Shown here piece after piece: positions 7,874 to 16,334 of a DNA stretch of 38,992 nucleotides. The stretch's first letter is position 1, and each line of letters opens with the position of its first letter. Under the pieces are notes generated by a model, which saw only the letters and a program-made list of their open reading frames with translations, did no database searches and was not told the origin of the DNA. The stretch is taken from positions 1 through 38,992 of the forward strand of contig NZ_JARWQD010000356.1 of the NCBI RefSeq assembly GCF_029869545.1, given 5' to 3'. Position numbers and translations under genes: made by a program. The DNA is from Nocardia wallacei. GTDB lineage: Bacteria; Actinomycetota; Actinomycetes; Mycobacteriales; Mycobacteriaceae.

Positions 7874-9523
7874 CTACTGGCTCGCCATGGCGCGCCGCTG
7901 CCCGCGCGGCTGTCCGATGTAGGTGGTCTCGCGGGGGATCGACACCAGCGTCAGGTCGACCTGGGCGGTCCCGGTGCGCAGGATAACGTGGTTGCCGATC
8001 GCGCCCGGCTGGTGGATCTGCAGGTCCGGGCGGGTGGCCGGCCAGCCCATGGGGTCGCCGGTCACGTAGATGGTGGTGACACCGGCGTGCGGGGCCGGCG
8101 CCAGCACGCCGTCGACCACGGCGGCGGTGAAATTCGCGTCGCTCTGGTGGGTTTCGACGGCGATCGTCAGCCGCTCCGGATTGCCGATGGTCTCCACCAG
8201 CTGCTGCCAGGCGTGCGGGCGATCGGTGCGGATGAGGATGCGCTCGCCGACGGCCAGCGCCCGGAACACCAGCTGCTGTGCCAGATACAGCTCTCCGGCC
8301 ACGTACACGGTCGAAATGCCCTGTCCGACAAGGCGGATCGCCACGCCGTTGCCCTCGTCGTCGGAGCCGATCAGCTGACCGCAGCCCGACGACGGCAGAT
8401 GCAGCGCCCCGATCACGTCGATCGGATACTCGCTCAGCGGCACCGTGTCGTCGACGTCGGGAATGCCGATCGGCAGGTGCGCGAGCAGGCTCTGCCGATG
8501 CCGCCCGTTCAGCGACACCATGCCCTTGCGGCGCTGCTTCTCCGGCAGCTCCCGGGTGGTCAGGCGCCAGGCGGCGCCGACATTCACCGCCTCCGCGGAG
8601 CTGCCCGGCCGCAGCCGCACGGCCACGGTGGTGCCCCGCGAGGGCGCCACCCACAGCTGCGCCAGCAGGTCCGAACCGAGCTGCTTCGGATCGACGGCCG
8701 CGCCGATATTGACGCCGTTGCCGAGCTCGGCGTAGCGCCAGCGGTGGCTGAGCGTGCGCGCGTCCACACCGGCGGTGACCTGCAGCACCGCCTTCTTGAT
8801 CTCGGGCGCGGTGAGCACGCGCGACGCGCAGTCGGCATCCTCGAGCGCGCGCACGATGCGCTGGGTCGCGATGGTGACGGCGCGGCAGGCCCCCGCCGTC
8901 CCGCCGCCGCGGCGATCGGCGGCATCCGGGCAGGCCAGCGCGTCGAAACTGATCGCCAGCCACACCGTGCGGTGCGCGGTGGCGGGCAGCGGGCCCAGCA
9001 GCGATTCGTAGATCGGCCCGGCCGGTGTGCCCGAACGGCTGCGGTGGCCGTGGCTGATGATGTCGATGCCGCTGAGCAGGATGTCGTGCTGGTTGAGGCA
9101 CTGCGCCAGCTCGGGCAGCGGCAGCAGGTGCGAGGCGTGCACGGTATTGCGGTCGATGCGGGTCAGCCCGCCCCGGGGCGCCAGCACCTCGACGACCGCG
9201 ACCACCCGGCTGCCCTCCCAATACAACCCGAGCGAGCGGCCGTCGGGACCGCGGAAGTCGACGGTGTCGCCGAGCTCGTAACCGCGACGGGTGCGGTACC
9301 GCCAGATCGTCGCGATCCAGTCGGCCAGCGTGCGCTTGCCGAGCGGGATCAGCACCAGCAGCCCGGCCCCGACCGCCGCGGCCAGGGCATACCACCACGG
9401 CACGCCCACGACCAGCACGATCACCCCGACCACTAGTCCGAATATCTGCGCCACCAGCAGGTTCGGTAGCGAGATCCGTCCAAACAGCGGGCGGTTGTGC
9501 GTGCCGCTCGGTTCGGCCATCAT
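7874..9523 (-). CDS. eccE: Type VII secretion protein EccE
   Basis: EccE is the peripheral membrane subunit of actinobacterial ESX complexes. This 549-residue protein has two N-terminal membrane segments (about residues 21-41 and 43-60), then a long cytosolic part beginning with the typical WRYRTRRGYELGDTVDFRGPDG stretch. Two ATG codons stand in tandem at 9523 and 9520 behind a GGGGGA ribosome binding site. It diverges from eccB with a 107-bp gap. Mycobacterial ESX-4 loci usually lack eccE, while ESX-4-like loci of other Mycobacteriales can have it, so its presence marks this as the fuller form. Family assignment rests on topology, motifs and context. Confidence 0.88.
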   Translation of the reverse strand: MMAEPSGTHNRPLFGRISLPNLLVAQIFGLVVGVIVLVVGVPWWYALAAAVGAGLLVLIPLGKRTLADWIATIWRYRTRRGYELGDTVDFRGPDGRSLGLYWEGSRVVAVVEVLAPRGGLTRIDRNTVHASHLLPLPELAQCLNQHDILLSGIDIISHGHRSRSGTPAGPIYESLLGPLPATAHRTVWLAISFDALACPDAADRRGGGTAGACRAVTIATQRIVRALEDADCASRVLTAPEIKKAVLQVTAGVDARTLSHRWRYAELGNGVNIGAAVDPKQLGSDLLAQLWVAPSRGTTVAVRLRPGSSAEAVNVGAAWRLTTRELPEKQRRKGMVSLNGRHRQSLLAHLPIGIPDVDDTVPLSEYPIDVIGALHLPSSGCGQLIGSDDEGNGVAIRLVGQGISTVYVAGELYLAQQLVFRALAVGERILIRTDRPHAWQQLVETIGNPERLTIAVETHQSDANFTAAVVDGVLAPAPHAGVTTIYVTGDPMGWPATRPDLQIHQPGAIGNHVILRTGTAQVDLTLVSIPRETTYIGQPRGQRRAMASQ

Positions 9524-9584
9524 CGTCCCCCAGGTACCCGGTGTCGGCCATTTCGGCGGCCGAGCTGAACTTCAGTCCCGGTGA

Positions 9585-9594
9585 ACTGTACTGT
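9585..9594. promoter_or_regulatory. Possible overlapping divergent -10 elements for eccE/eccB
   Basis: The direct repeat ACTGTACTGT contains TACTGT (plus strand, 9589-9594) and its minus-strand counterpart TACAGT (9585-9590), both fitting the TANNNT -10 consensus, in the gap between divergent eccE and eccB. No convincing -35 is seen for either. Confidence 0.3.
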
Positions 9595-9630
9595 GTTGTG
9601 CGGACGTGAGCACTGTTCGGGGGAGCCTTT

Positions 9631-11145
9631 ATGCCTTCAAGACCCACCACTCGCTGGCAGGTGAGCGGTTACCGCTTCCTGGTACGGCGGATGGAACATG
9701 CCCTGGTGCGCCGGGACGTTCGCATGTTGCACGACCCGATGCGTTCGCAGTCGCGGGCCTACGCGGCGGGACTGGTGCTGGGCATCGTGGCGCTGGCGGG
9801 CTGCGGCGTGCTGGCGCTGCTGCGTCCGCAGGGTGCGATCGGCGACAACAAGATTCTGCTCGGCAAGGACTCCGGCGCGGTGTACGCCGTGATCGATGGC
9901 GTCGTGCACCCGGCGCTGAATCTGGCCTCGGCGCGGCTGGCGGTCGGAGAGCCCGCCAAGGCCGAGTCGATCAAGGAGTCGGAGCTGGCGAAGAAGCCGC
10001 GCGGCACGCTCATCGGCATCCCCGGCGCGCCCGCCTCGCTGAACTTCGACACCGGCGGCAAGGGCCGCAGCTGGACGATCTGCGACGAGATGAGCAACGA
10101 CGGCAGTCGCGGCCTGACCACCACGGTGCTGGCGGGCGACCCGATGCTGGGCGAGAAGGCCGCCACCATGGGCCACGATGCGGCGATGCTCGTGCGCGGC
10201 CGCGACGCCACCTACCTGATCTACGACAACCAGCGCGCGCGGGTGGACATGAACGACCCCAGGGTCACCAACGCGTTGCGGATCCGCGGCATGACGCCCC
10301 GGCCGATCAGCGAGGGCCTGCTGAACTCGATTCCCGAGGTGCAGAAGATAATTCCGCCGACGATCGACGACCCGGGCGGCCTGCCCACCTATTCATTGGG
10401 GGGCGGCAACCACCGCATCGGCGATGTGGTGCATGTCGACACCAAAGATCAGTACTTTGTCGTCCTGCGCGACGGCCTGCAGGCGGTGTCGCCGCTGACC
10501 GCGGATATCATCCGCAATTCCAGTCCGACGGTGTCGCAGAACGCGTCGATCACCCAGTACGACAGCGCCAATGCGCCGACGTCCACCGAACTGCAGGTGT
10601 CGAAGTACCCGGAGACCGCCCCGAAGATCGTCGATGTGAAGGATCAGCCGGTCGGCTGTCTGTCGTGGAAACCGATGGCCGGGGCCGCCGAGAAGGCCGA
10701 CGGCAGCAGGCACGCCGAACTGTCGCTGATCACGGGCCGCATGCTGCCGCTGCCCGACAACTCGAAGCCGACACCGCTGGCGCAGGCCGATGCTTCGGGC
10801 CCGAATGTCGACGCGTTCTACTCCACGCCGGGTTCCGGGGTCTTCGTGCAGACCACGGGTATCGAGCCGGACAGCCAGCGCCGCGACAGCCAGTTCTTCA
10901 TCGCCGACACCGGAGTTCGCTACGGCATCAAGGACAACGACGCCGCCAAGGCATTGGGTATGGACGCGGAGAAGGCCAAGCCCGAACCGGCACCATGGCC
11001 GATCGTCGGCATGCTCGCATCCGGCCCCACCCTCGGCCGCCAGGAGGCGATGGTCGCCCACGACGGCGTCGCCCCGGACCCGAACCCGGCCAAGGAACTG
11101 GTGCAGTCCAAGGACGACAAGACCGCGGCCACCGGCCAGAACTGA
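9631..11145 (+). CDS. eccB: Type VII secretion protein EccB
   Basis: EccB forms the periplasmic part of the ESX core complex. The N-terminus TRWQVSGYRFLVRRMEHALVRRD is the family hallmark, followed by one membrane segment (about residues 43-64) and a large periplasmic domain of about 430 residues ending in a flexible Asp/Lys/Pro-rich tail. Length is 504 residues, normal for EccB. The ATG at 9631 has a GGGGGAG ribosome binding site 5 nt upstream. The gene is followed after 11 bp by the caspase-like gene on the same strand, so the two are probably co-transcribed. Confidence 0.95.
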   Translation: MPSRPTTRWQVSGYRFLVRRMEHALVRRDVRMLHDPMRSQSRAYAAGLVLGIVALAGCGVLALLRPQGAIGDNKILLGKDSGAVYAVIDGVVHPALNLASARLAVGEPAKAESIKESELAKKPRGTLIGIPGAPASLNFDTGGKGRSWTICDEMSNDGSRGLTTTVLAGDPMLGEKAATMGHDAAMLVRGRDATYLIYDNQRARVDMNDPRVTNALRIRGMTPRPISEGLLNSIPEVQKIIPPTIDDPGGLPTYSLGGGNHRIGDVVHVDTKDQYFVVLRDGLQAVSPLTADIIRNSSPTVSQNASITQYDSANAPTSTELQVSKYPETAPKIVDVKDQPVGCLSWKPMAGAAEKADGSRHAELSLITGRMLPLPDNSKPTPLAQADASGPNVDAFYSTPGSGVFVQTTGIEPDSQRRDSQFFIADTGVRYGIKDNDAAKALGMDAEKAKPEPAPWPIVGMLASGPTLGRQEAMVAHDGVAPDPNPAKELVQSKDDKTAATGQN

Positions 11146-11156
11146 ATTCGTCCAGG

Positions 11157-11684
11157 ATGCTGCGAGATGTCCTGGAGGACTTCGGTATCCAGGTCAACTA
11201 CATGTCGATCGGCCAGGCTAGGCATCTGCTCGCCGCCTTCGGCGGGGACCGCGCCGTCGCGCCGTACGTGATCGTGTGCTGCCACGGCGGTGACGACGTG
11301 ATCCTGATGCCGGAACTGGGCGGCGAGGTGGCGGCGAAACAACCGTTCAACTCGCGGCTCGGCCCGGACGAGGTGCGAAAGTATCTGCGATTCCCGGGAA
11401 GTACCGTTCTGTGCACCGGATGCGATACGGGCAATCCGGGGCTGGCGCGGGCATTTCTCGACGCGGGGGCCCGCCGCTACATCGCGCCGAGTGACGCGCC
11501 GTACGGGCATGCGAGCGTCTTCGCCATCCTGCTGTTGTTCTACGAGCTCACGGCGGGCCGGACCGTCGAGCAGGCCTTCGAGCGGCTGCAGTCCTACGAC
11601 GACGAACTGTCGATGTGGCGGATGTATGAAACGGCCGCGGACGGCCGCGGAAGTCTGGTCACGACCCCTGAGCCGGTGCGCTGA
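11157..11684 (+). CDS. Small caspase/CHAT-like protein
   Basis: This 175-residue protein resembles the C-terminal caspase-fold part of CHAT peptidases. A hydrophobic strand ends in CCHGG (His43) and a second strand ends in TGCDTG (Cys89), the positions of the His-Cys catalytic dyad. After that, ARAFLDAGARRYIAPSDAP and LLLFYELTAGRTVEQAF match the usual CHAT helices. The first strand of the fold seems to be missing: upstream sequence is the end of eccB in another frame, and the ribosome binding site (CCAGG) is weak, so the gene could be 5'-truncated or use a compact fold. It follows eccB by 11 bp, and its 3' end overlaps the convergent K+ channel gene by 26 bp. Protease activity is inference. 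Confidence 0.65.
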   Translation: MLRDVLEDFGIQVNYMSIGQARHLLAAFGGDRAVAPYVIVCCHGGDDVILMPELGGEVAAKQPFNSRLGPDEVRKYLRFPGSTVLCTGCDTGNPGLARAFLDAGARRYIAPSDAPYGHASVFAILLLFYELTAGRTVEQAFERLQSYDDELSMWRMYETAADGRGSLVTTPEPVR

Positions 11685-12438
11685 TCGGGGCTGTGTCGGT
11701 GGGGGAGTGCAAGGCCGCGACCTGGGTGCGTAGGGCGCGGATCTCGTCGACGAGTTTGCCTACCTCGATGTCGGTGCGTTCGGTGGATTCCTCCACGGTC
11801 TTCAGCTGGTCGAGGACCCAGCTGGTGGTGGTGCCGATGGCGAAGCTGATCAGGCCGATGCCGAAGGTCATCAGGATCAGGGCGACCAGGCGGCCCTCGG
11901 TGGTGACCGGGTAGTAGTCGCCGTAGCCGACGGTGGTCACCGAGACGGCCGCCCACCACAGGGCGTCGCCGAAGCTCTGGACCTTGGCGTCCGGCGCGCC
12001 GTATTCGGCGTCGAACATCGCTAGGCTGCACAGGAAGACGACCAGCAGCGAACTGACGCCGACGAAGATCGACAGGCGCATGCGGTTGAACGTGTTGCGG
12101 TTCAACGTGTCCAGCACCAGCAGCGCGGCCCGCAGCAGTCGCAGCGGGCGGATCGGCGGGAGTATGACGATCAGCAACTCCAGCGGGTGTGTGCGCAGGA
12201 ATCGCCAACGCCGCGTGGACAATCCGACCCGGATCAGGAAGTCCGCCGCGAAGATCACCCAGATCGTGATGTCGGCGGCCGTCAGCCAGGCGTCCAGCGT
12301 CGGTGAGGCTCCCGTGTCGAGAACATGCCAGGCGTAGATGCCGAGGAAGGCGACCGCCAGCACCCCCATCGGAATGTTGGTGGCGCGTTCCCAGGCGACA
12401 CGACGGCTGGGAACTGTGTGAATACCGGTCTGAGCCAT
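11659..12438 (-). CDS. Voltage-gated-type potassium channel
   Basis: A 259-residue ion channel with the K+ selectivity filter TVGYGD at residues 169-174, in the pore loop between the last two membrane helices. N-terminal helices at about 22-40 and 53-71, then an S3-S4-like stretch with regularly spaced Arg (IRPLRLLRAALL), suggest a six-helix voltage-gated-type layout. A C-terminal helical tail (LDQLKTVEESTERTDIEVGKLVDEIRALRTQVAAL) looks like a coiled coil for tetramer assembly. I start at ATG 12438 with AAGGCAG upstream; an in-frame ATG at 12495 is possible. The gene lies inside the secretion locus but nothing shows a direct role in secretion. Confidence 0.88.
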   Translation of the reverse strand: MAQTGIHTVPSRRVAWERATNIPMGVLAVAFLGIYAWHVLDTGASPTLDAWLTAADITIWVIFAADFLIRVGLSTRRWRFLRTHPLELLIVILPPIRPLRLLRAALLVLDTLNRNTFNRMRLSIFVGVSSLLVVFLCSLAMFDAEYGAPDAKVQSFGDALWWAAVSVTTVGYGDYYPVTTEGRLVALILMTFGIGLISFAIGTTTSWVLDQLKTVEESTERTDIEVGKLVDEIRALRTQVAALHSPTDTAPISAPAQGS

Positions 12439-12592
12439 GCGGATACTGCCTTGATCGATCGTCGGATAGCCCTGAGCGGCTGACCGTGGGTGCATCGAAA
12501 CTATCGTCGGTCACCGTCCCGCCGTTGCCACATCGCGGGTTGTGTAGTCGCCGGAACCGATGAATCGGGAACGGGAAGGAAGTCGTATCTCT

Positions 12593-13129
12593 ATGGAGAC
12601 GATCAATCTCGCCGAGCTGTACGACCAGCAGGCTATGAGCTGGGACGAGGTCCAGGCCCGGCTCGACGCCGGATTTCCCCAGGAGCCCGGCGGTGGCGGC
12701 CCGGACCGCCACACCTGCTGGCTCACCACCCTCAACCAGGACGGCAGCCCGCACGTGACCGGCGTCGGCGCACTGTGGGTCGACGGCACGTTCTGGTTCG
12801 AGACCGGCAAGCGAACCCGCAAGGGCCGCAACCTCGCCCACGACCCACGCTGCGCGCTCAGCCTGGCCACCCACGAATTCGATCTGGTCGTCGAGGGCAC
12901 CGCCGAGATCATCACCGACCCCGCGACGGTCGCGGACATGGCCGCGCACTGGGCCGCGGACGGCTGGCCCGCCCGCGTCGACGAGTCGGGCACGGCCCTG
13001 ACCGCGGAGTTCAGTGCCCAGTCCGCGGGCAAACCGCCGTGGCACGTCTACCGCATCACCCCACACAGCGTGACCGCACTCGCCACCGTCGAACCGTTCG
13101 GCGCCACCCGCTGGCGCTTCGATCGGTGA
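12593..13129 (+). CDS. Pyridoxamine-phosphate-oxidase-like flavin/F420 oxidoreductase
   Basis: A split beta-barrel FDOR/PNPOx-family protein of about 178 residues. The core CWLTTLNQDGSPHVTGVGALWVDG, then FWFETGKRTRKGRNLAHDPRCALSL and the EGTAEIITDP turn, are the standard family landmarks. Such proteins bind FMN or F420 and reduce small molecules; I cannot tell which cofactor. An alternative in-frame ATG lies at 12560, but the best purine-rich site (GGAAGGA) is between the two, so I prefer 12593. It is divergent from the K+ channel and convergent with mycP. Confidence 0.82.
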   Translation: METINLAELYDQQAMSWDEVQARLDAGFPQEPGGGGPDRHTCWLTTLNQDGSPHVTGVGALWVDGTFWFETGKRTRKGRNLAHDPRCALSLATHEFDLVVEGTAEIITDPATVADMAAHWAADGWPARVDESGTALTAEFSAQSAGKPPWHVYRITPHSVTALATVEPFGATRWRFDR

Positions 13130-13242
13130 TCGCCCCATCCGACAGTCCGGTGAGCGCGCGGTGAAAACCTTGTGCCACTTGCACTCAGGCTTCCGTGCGC
13201 TACGCTTGGCGAAGCGGCCGCACTTGGATGCGGGTAGCGGGC

Positions 13243-14694
13243 CTACCGGTCCTCGTGAACGCCGAGCTTGCGCCGGATGGGAAACGACGCCAGGTAGCCG
13301 AGGGTGAGGAGCACCGCGATGACGCCGGTACCGATCAGTGCGACATTGCGTGCAGTATTGTCCGTCGGTGGCGGAGCCTTCGGCACCGCCAGTTGTATGC
13401 TCTTGGCGGGGCTGGGGCGCTTTGGCGGCAATTGATTCGGCACCTCAGCGGTGAGGGCGGCAACCGGGTCGACAGCGCCGTAGCCGATGTACGGATTCCA
13501 ACCTTCGGCGGGTGCGTGGGCTGTGGCCTCTATGCGCTTGATCACTTCTGGTGCGCTCAACTCGGGAAAGCGCGATCGAACCAAGGCGGCCACCCCGGCT
13601 ACATAGGGAGAAGCGAAGCTGGTGCCTTGGACCGGTCCCAACTGTCCTTGCTGATTGGCAGTGTTGACTACGGTTCCCCGGCTGCCGGGGCTGTCGAACA
13701 ACGGGTCGAGCGAGACAATATTCTCGCCTGGAGCCGCCACACCGACCCATGGCCCAGGTACTGTGAATTTCGACGGCTGTCCATTGACGTCGATCGAACC
13801 GACCGAGAGTACATAGTCGTCGAAATGGGCCGGTGAGACGTCCACCTTCATTTTGTCCCACGGATCTCCCGCGGGGTCCAGTGGGTCGATAACCGTATCG
13901 GCATTTTTGCAGTCGCCCTCTTTGTTCCCGGCGGCCGTCACGATGACGACGTCCTTCTCGTCGACGGCGTATCGGATGGCGGCGCCGAGGGTGCGATCCA
14001 CGAGAGTCTGTCCTACCGGTTTACACGCGACTTCGGAGATATTGATGACGCGCGCACCCATGTCAGCCGCGCGAACGATCGCCCTCGCCATCGTTTCCGT
14101 GCTTCCGTACGCGTCGGGCAGCGCATCCGGTGGTTTATCCTGCCCTGCGCCCTTCCGCTGGTAGAGCTTGCTCTGCTGCCGGATGGCGAGAATCTGTGCC
14201 TCCGGCGCCACACCCGCGAAGCCTTGGCCCGGCTCCTCTGTCGCGGCGATGAGCCCGGCCACGAGGGTGCCGTGGGCATCGCAGTCTTCGGTACCGTCGC
14301 CCTGACTCACATAGTCACCCCCGGGAATCAGCCCCGGTAGCCTGGGGTGGCGCGCGACTCCGGTATCGATCACCGCAATCAGTTGTCCGGCACCCTTCGA
14401 AAACGCCCACGCCGCCGGGAGATCGAGCGCTGCTTGCGCAGGCGGAACGGCCGCCCCGTCACCGCCGGTGCCGGTCGACAGGCACGCCGCATTGGCAGGT
14501 CGTTCGGTTGCTTCCAGCGGTGCCGCACTTCCACCCGACGGCGGAGGACCGGGATCTACCACCGGTCTTCCGGCGTAGGCAACACCCGGGCCTGTGGCGC
14601 CGAATCCGACGGTCGCGCTGAGGGCCAGAACGGACGTCGCGGCGACCGTCCTGAGGACGCGAAAATGGCTGCGCCCCAATCGGTTCGAAGTCAT
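13243..14694 (-). CDS. mycP: Mycosin, type VII secretion subtilisin-like protease
   Basis: MycP is the S8 serine protease that caps and stabilises the ESX complex on the periplasmic side. All catalytic residues are visible: Asp110 (AVIDTG), His141 (DAHGTLVAG), the oxyanion Asn257 (TAAGN) and Ser359 (GTSFASP). An N-terminal signal segment (about residues 13-41) precedes the catalytic domain, and a C-terminal Pro-rich linker leads to one membrane helix (about 450-472) followed by a basic cytosolic end. Length, 483 residues, is normal. It follows eccD by 15 bp on the same strand, the arrangement also found in mycobacterial ESX-4. Confidence 0.95.
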   Translation of the reverse strand: MTSNRLGRSHFRVLRTVAATSVLALSATVGFGATGPGVAYAGRPVVDPGPPPSGGSAAPLEATERPANAACLSTGTGGDGAAVPPAQAALDLPAAWAFSKGAGQLIAVIDTGVARHPRLPGLIPGGDYVSQGDGTEDCDAHGTLVAGLIAATEEPGQGFAGVAPEAQILAIRQQSKLYQRKGAGQDKPPDALPDAYGSTETMARAIVRAADMGARVINISEVACKPVGQTLVDRTLGAAIRYAVDEKDVVIVTAAGNKEGDCKNADTVIDPLDPAGDPWDKMKVDVSPAHFDDYVLSVGSIDVNGQPSKFTVPGPWVGVAAPGENIVSLDPLFDSPGSRGTVVNTANQQGQLGPVQGTSFASPYVAGVAALVRSRFPELSAPEVIKRIEATAHAPAEGWNPYIGYGAVDPVAALTAEVPNQLPPKRPSPAKSIQLAVPKAPPPTDNTARNVALIGTGVIAVLLTLGYLASFPIRRKLGVHEDR

Positions 14695-14709
14695 ATCAAT
14701 CCGCCCGGC

Positions 14710-16176
14710 TCAGAGCGAACGAATCAGCGTGTACAGCTCGGCCACCCAGAACACCAGGGGTATGACCGCGGCGACGAAGGCGTATTCCAGCAGTTCGACG
14801 GCCCGGCGCATGGGCGGGGTGGCGGACTGGTTGGGCACGATGAGGCCGAGGACCAGCGCGCCGATCAGCATGATCATGGCCGCGCCGAACACCGCCAGCG
14901 GCTGCTCCATAGTGAGCGCGGCCGCGATCATCATGGCCAGCAGAATGGTGGCGCCGCCGCCGAGCAGCACCACGGCCTGTTCGGCGCCGGCGTAGGTGCG
15001 GCTGCGGAACATCAGCACGACCGAGCCCACCAGCGCCAGCGCGACTCCGGGCCAGAACGGGTTGTCGGCCCCGGGGTCGGTGGCGGCCAGCACGCCGACG
15101 ACGGTCACCAGCGTCGTCGCGGTGACCAGACCGGCCAGATACATCCGTGCCCGTTCGGATTTCGCGCGCAGCGCCTCCATGGTCGGCAGCGCGCGATGGT
15201 CGTCGGGATCGTCCTCGGTGGGGTCGATCGGGGTGCCCGGCGAGGGCACCGGGGGCAGCGGCAGCTTGGACAGCAGCATCGACACCCGCGGCGACAGCGA
15301 CAGGCCCGCCAGGGCGAGCGCCGCGGCGACGGCGCCGATGGCCTTCACCGGCTGCGACGTCAGCAGCCCCACGAGGGCCGCCGGGACGGCGAACACCGAC
15401 AGCGTGGTGGTGCCGATGAACAGCGCCAGGCCCACCCCGCTGACCCGCCACGCGAGAATCGAGGTGGCACCGACGAGCACCGCCCCCAGCAGTATGTTCG
15501 CCCAGCCGTAGTGATCGGGGACCAGCAGCATGCCCGCGGTGAACGCGGCGGGCAGCGCGCAGCCGCCGAGGATCAGGGCCGTGGAACGATCGCCGTACAT
15601 CCGGCTCAGCACGGTCGCGGCGATCACCAGCAGGATGGCGATGAATGCGGCGATCGACCCGGTGACGTAGCCCGACAGCGCATCCGGCGCGGTGAGCAGC
15701 CCGGCGCAGCCGACCAGCATGGTCAGCACGGCGATGACGGACCCGGTGACCCGCGCGACCCCCGGCGACCAGGTGCGGAAGTGATCGGCATCGGCGATCG
15801 CGACGTTGTACATGATGTCGTCGAACAGCGGCGTCGGCGCCACGTGGTCGGCGCTCTCCAGCATCAGCAGTTCGCCGTCGCGCACGCCCTGCTCGCCGAG
15901 GCTCAGCGAATTGGAGAACGGCGGCTGGCCGATGCGCGCCAGCACCCATTCGGCGGGCTGGAATTGTTCACCGGAGTTGTCGAAGTCGTTGTGGCGGCTG
16001 TGCTGCGCGACCATGTCGACGACGCTGGGAATGACGAGTGCGACCGGGACGTCGACCGGAATGGCCATGTCCACCTGGGTGTGTTTGGCGAGAATGGTTA
16101 CGCGGGCGAGATCGGGCGCCCGGACGATCCCGCGGCTCGAATCTTCCTCGATATGTTCCAGTCGCGCGTGCGTCAC
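14710..16176 (-). CDS. eccD: Type VII secretion integral membrane protein EccD
   Basis: EccD is the multi-spanning component that lines the ESX membrane vestibule. This 488-residue protein has an N-terminal ubiquitin-like domain (about residues 24-105, beginning RVTILAKHTQVDMAIPVDVP) and then about eleven hydrophobic helices, with a longer cytosolic loop (PLPPVPSPGTPIDPTEDDPDD region) midway. The start is GTG with GGGGGA just upstream. It is divergent from eccC across 158 bp and runs into mycP, so eccD-mycP form one unit. Confidence 0.93.
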   Translation of the reverse strand: MTHARLEHIEEDSSRGIVRAPDLARVTILAKHTQVDMAIPVDVPVALVIPSVVDMVAQHSRHNDFDNSGEQFQPAEWVLARIGQPPFSNSLSLGEQGVRDGELLMLESADHVAPTPLFDDIMYNVAIADADHFRTWSPGVARVTGSVIAVLTMLVGCAGLLTAPDALSGYVTGSIAAFIAILLVIAATVLSRMYGDRSTALILGGCALPAAFTAGMLLVPDHYGWANILLGAVLVGATSILAWRVSGVGLALFIGTTTLSVFAVPAALVGLLTSQPVKAIGAVAAALALAGLSLSPRVSMLLSKLPLPPVPSPGTPIDPTEDDPDDHRALPTMEALRAKSERARMYLAGLVTATTLVTVVGVLAATDPGADNPFWPGVALALVGSVVLMFRSRTYAGAEQAVVLLGGGATILLAMMIAAALTMEQPLAVFGAAMIMLIGALVLGLIVPNQSATPPMRRAVELLEYAFVAAVIPLVFWVAELYTLIRSL

Positions 16177-16289
16177 GCTTCCCCCAACTCCGTCTCTACC
16201 TCGGGTTTCCGCATCCGCCCCGGTTTGCGGTCGCGCGGCCGGTCCGTGCAGAATGCCTCCGAACTGTACGTCATGTCGGCAGTGCGCTC

Positions 16290-16295
16290 TACACT
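16290..16295 (+). promoter_or_regulatory. Candidate -10 of eccC
   Basis: TACACT fits the TANNNT -10 consensus and lies about 40 bp before the eccC ATG in the eccD/eccC divergent gap. I do not see a convincing -35 at the right distance, so this is a weak call. Confidence 0.3.
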
Positions 16296-16334
16296 GAGGC
16301 CGCTAGCACTGCCGCGAAGGGGGATCTTCCGTCG

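Noticed and set aside
9606..11156. Reading the caspase-like gene as one 692-codon ORF from 9606
   Set aside because: The first 517 codons are the wrong frame of eccB, giving Arg/Gly-rich nonsense; only the part after eccB has family character.
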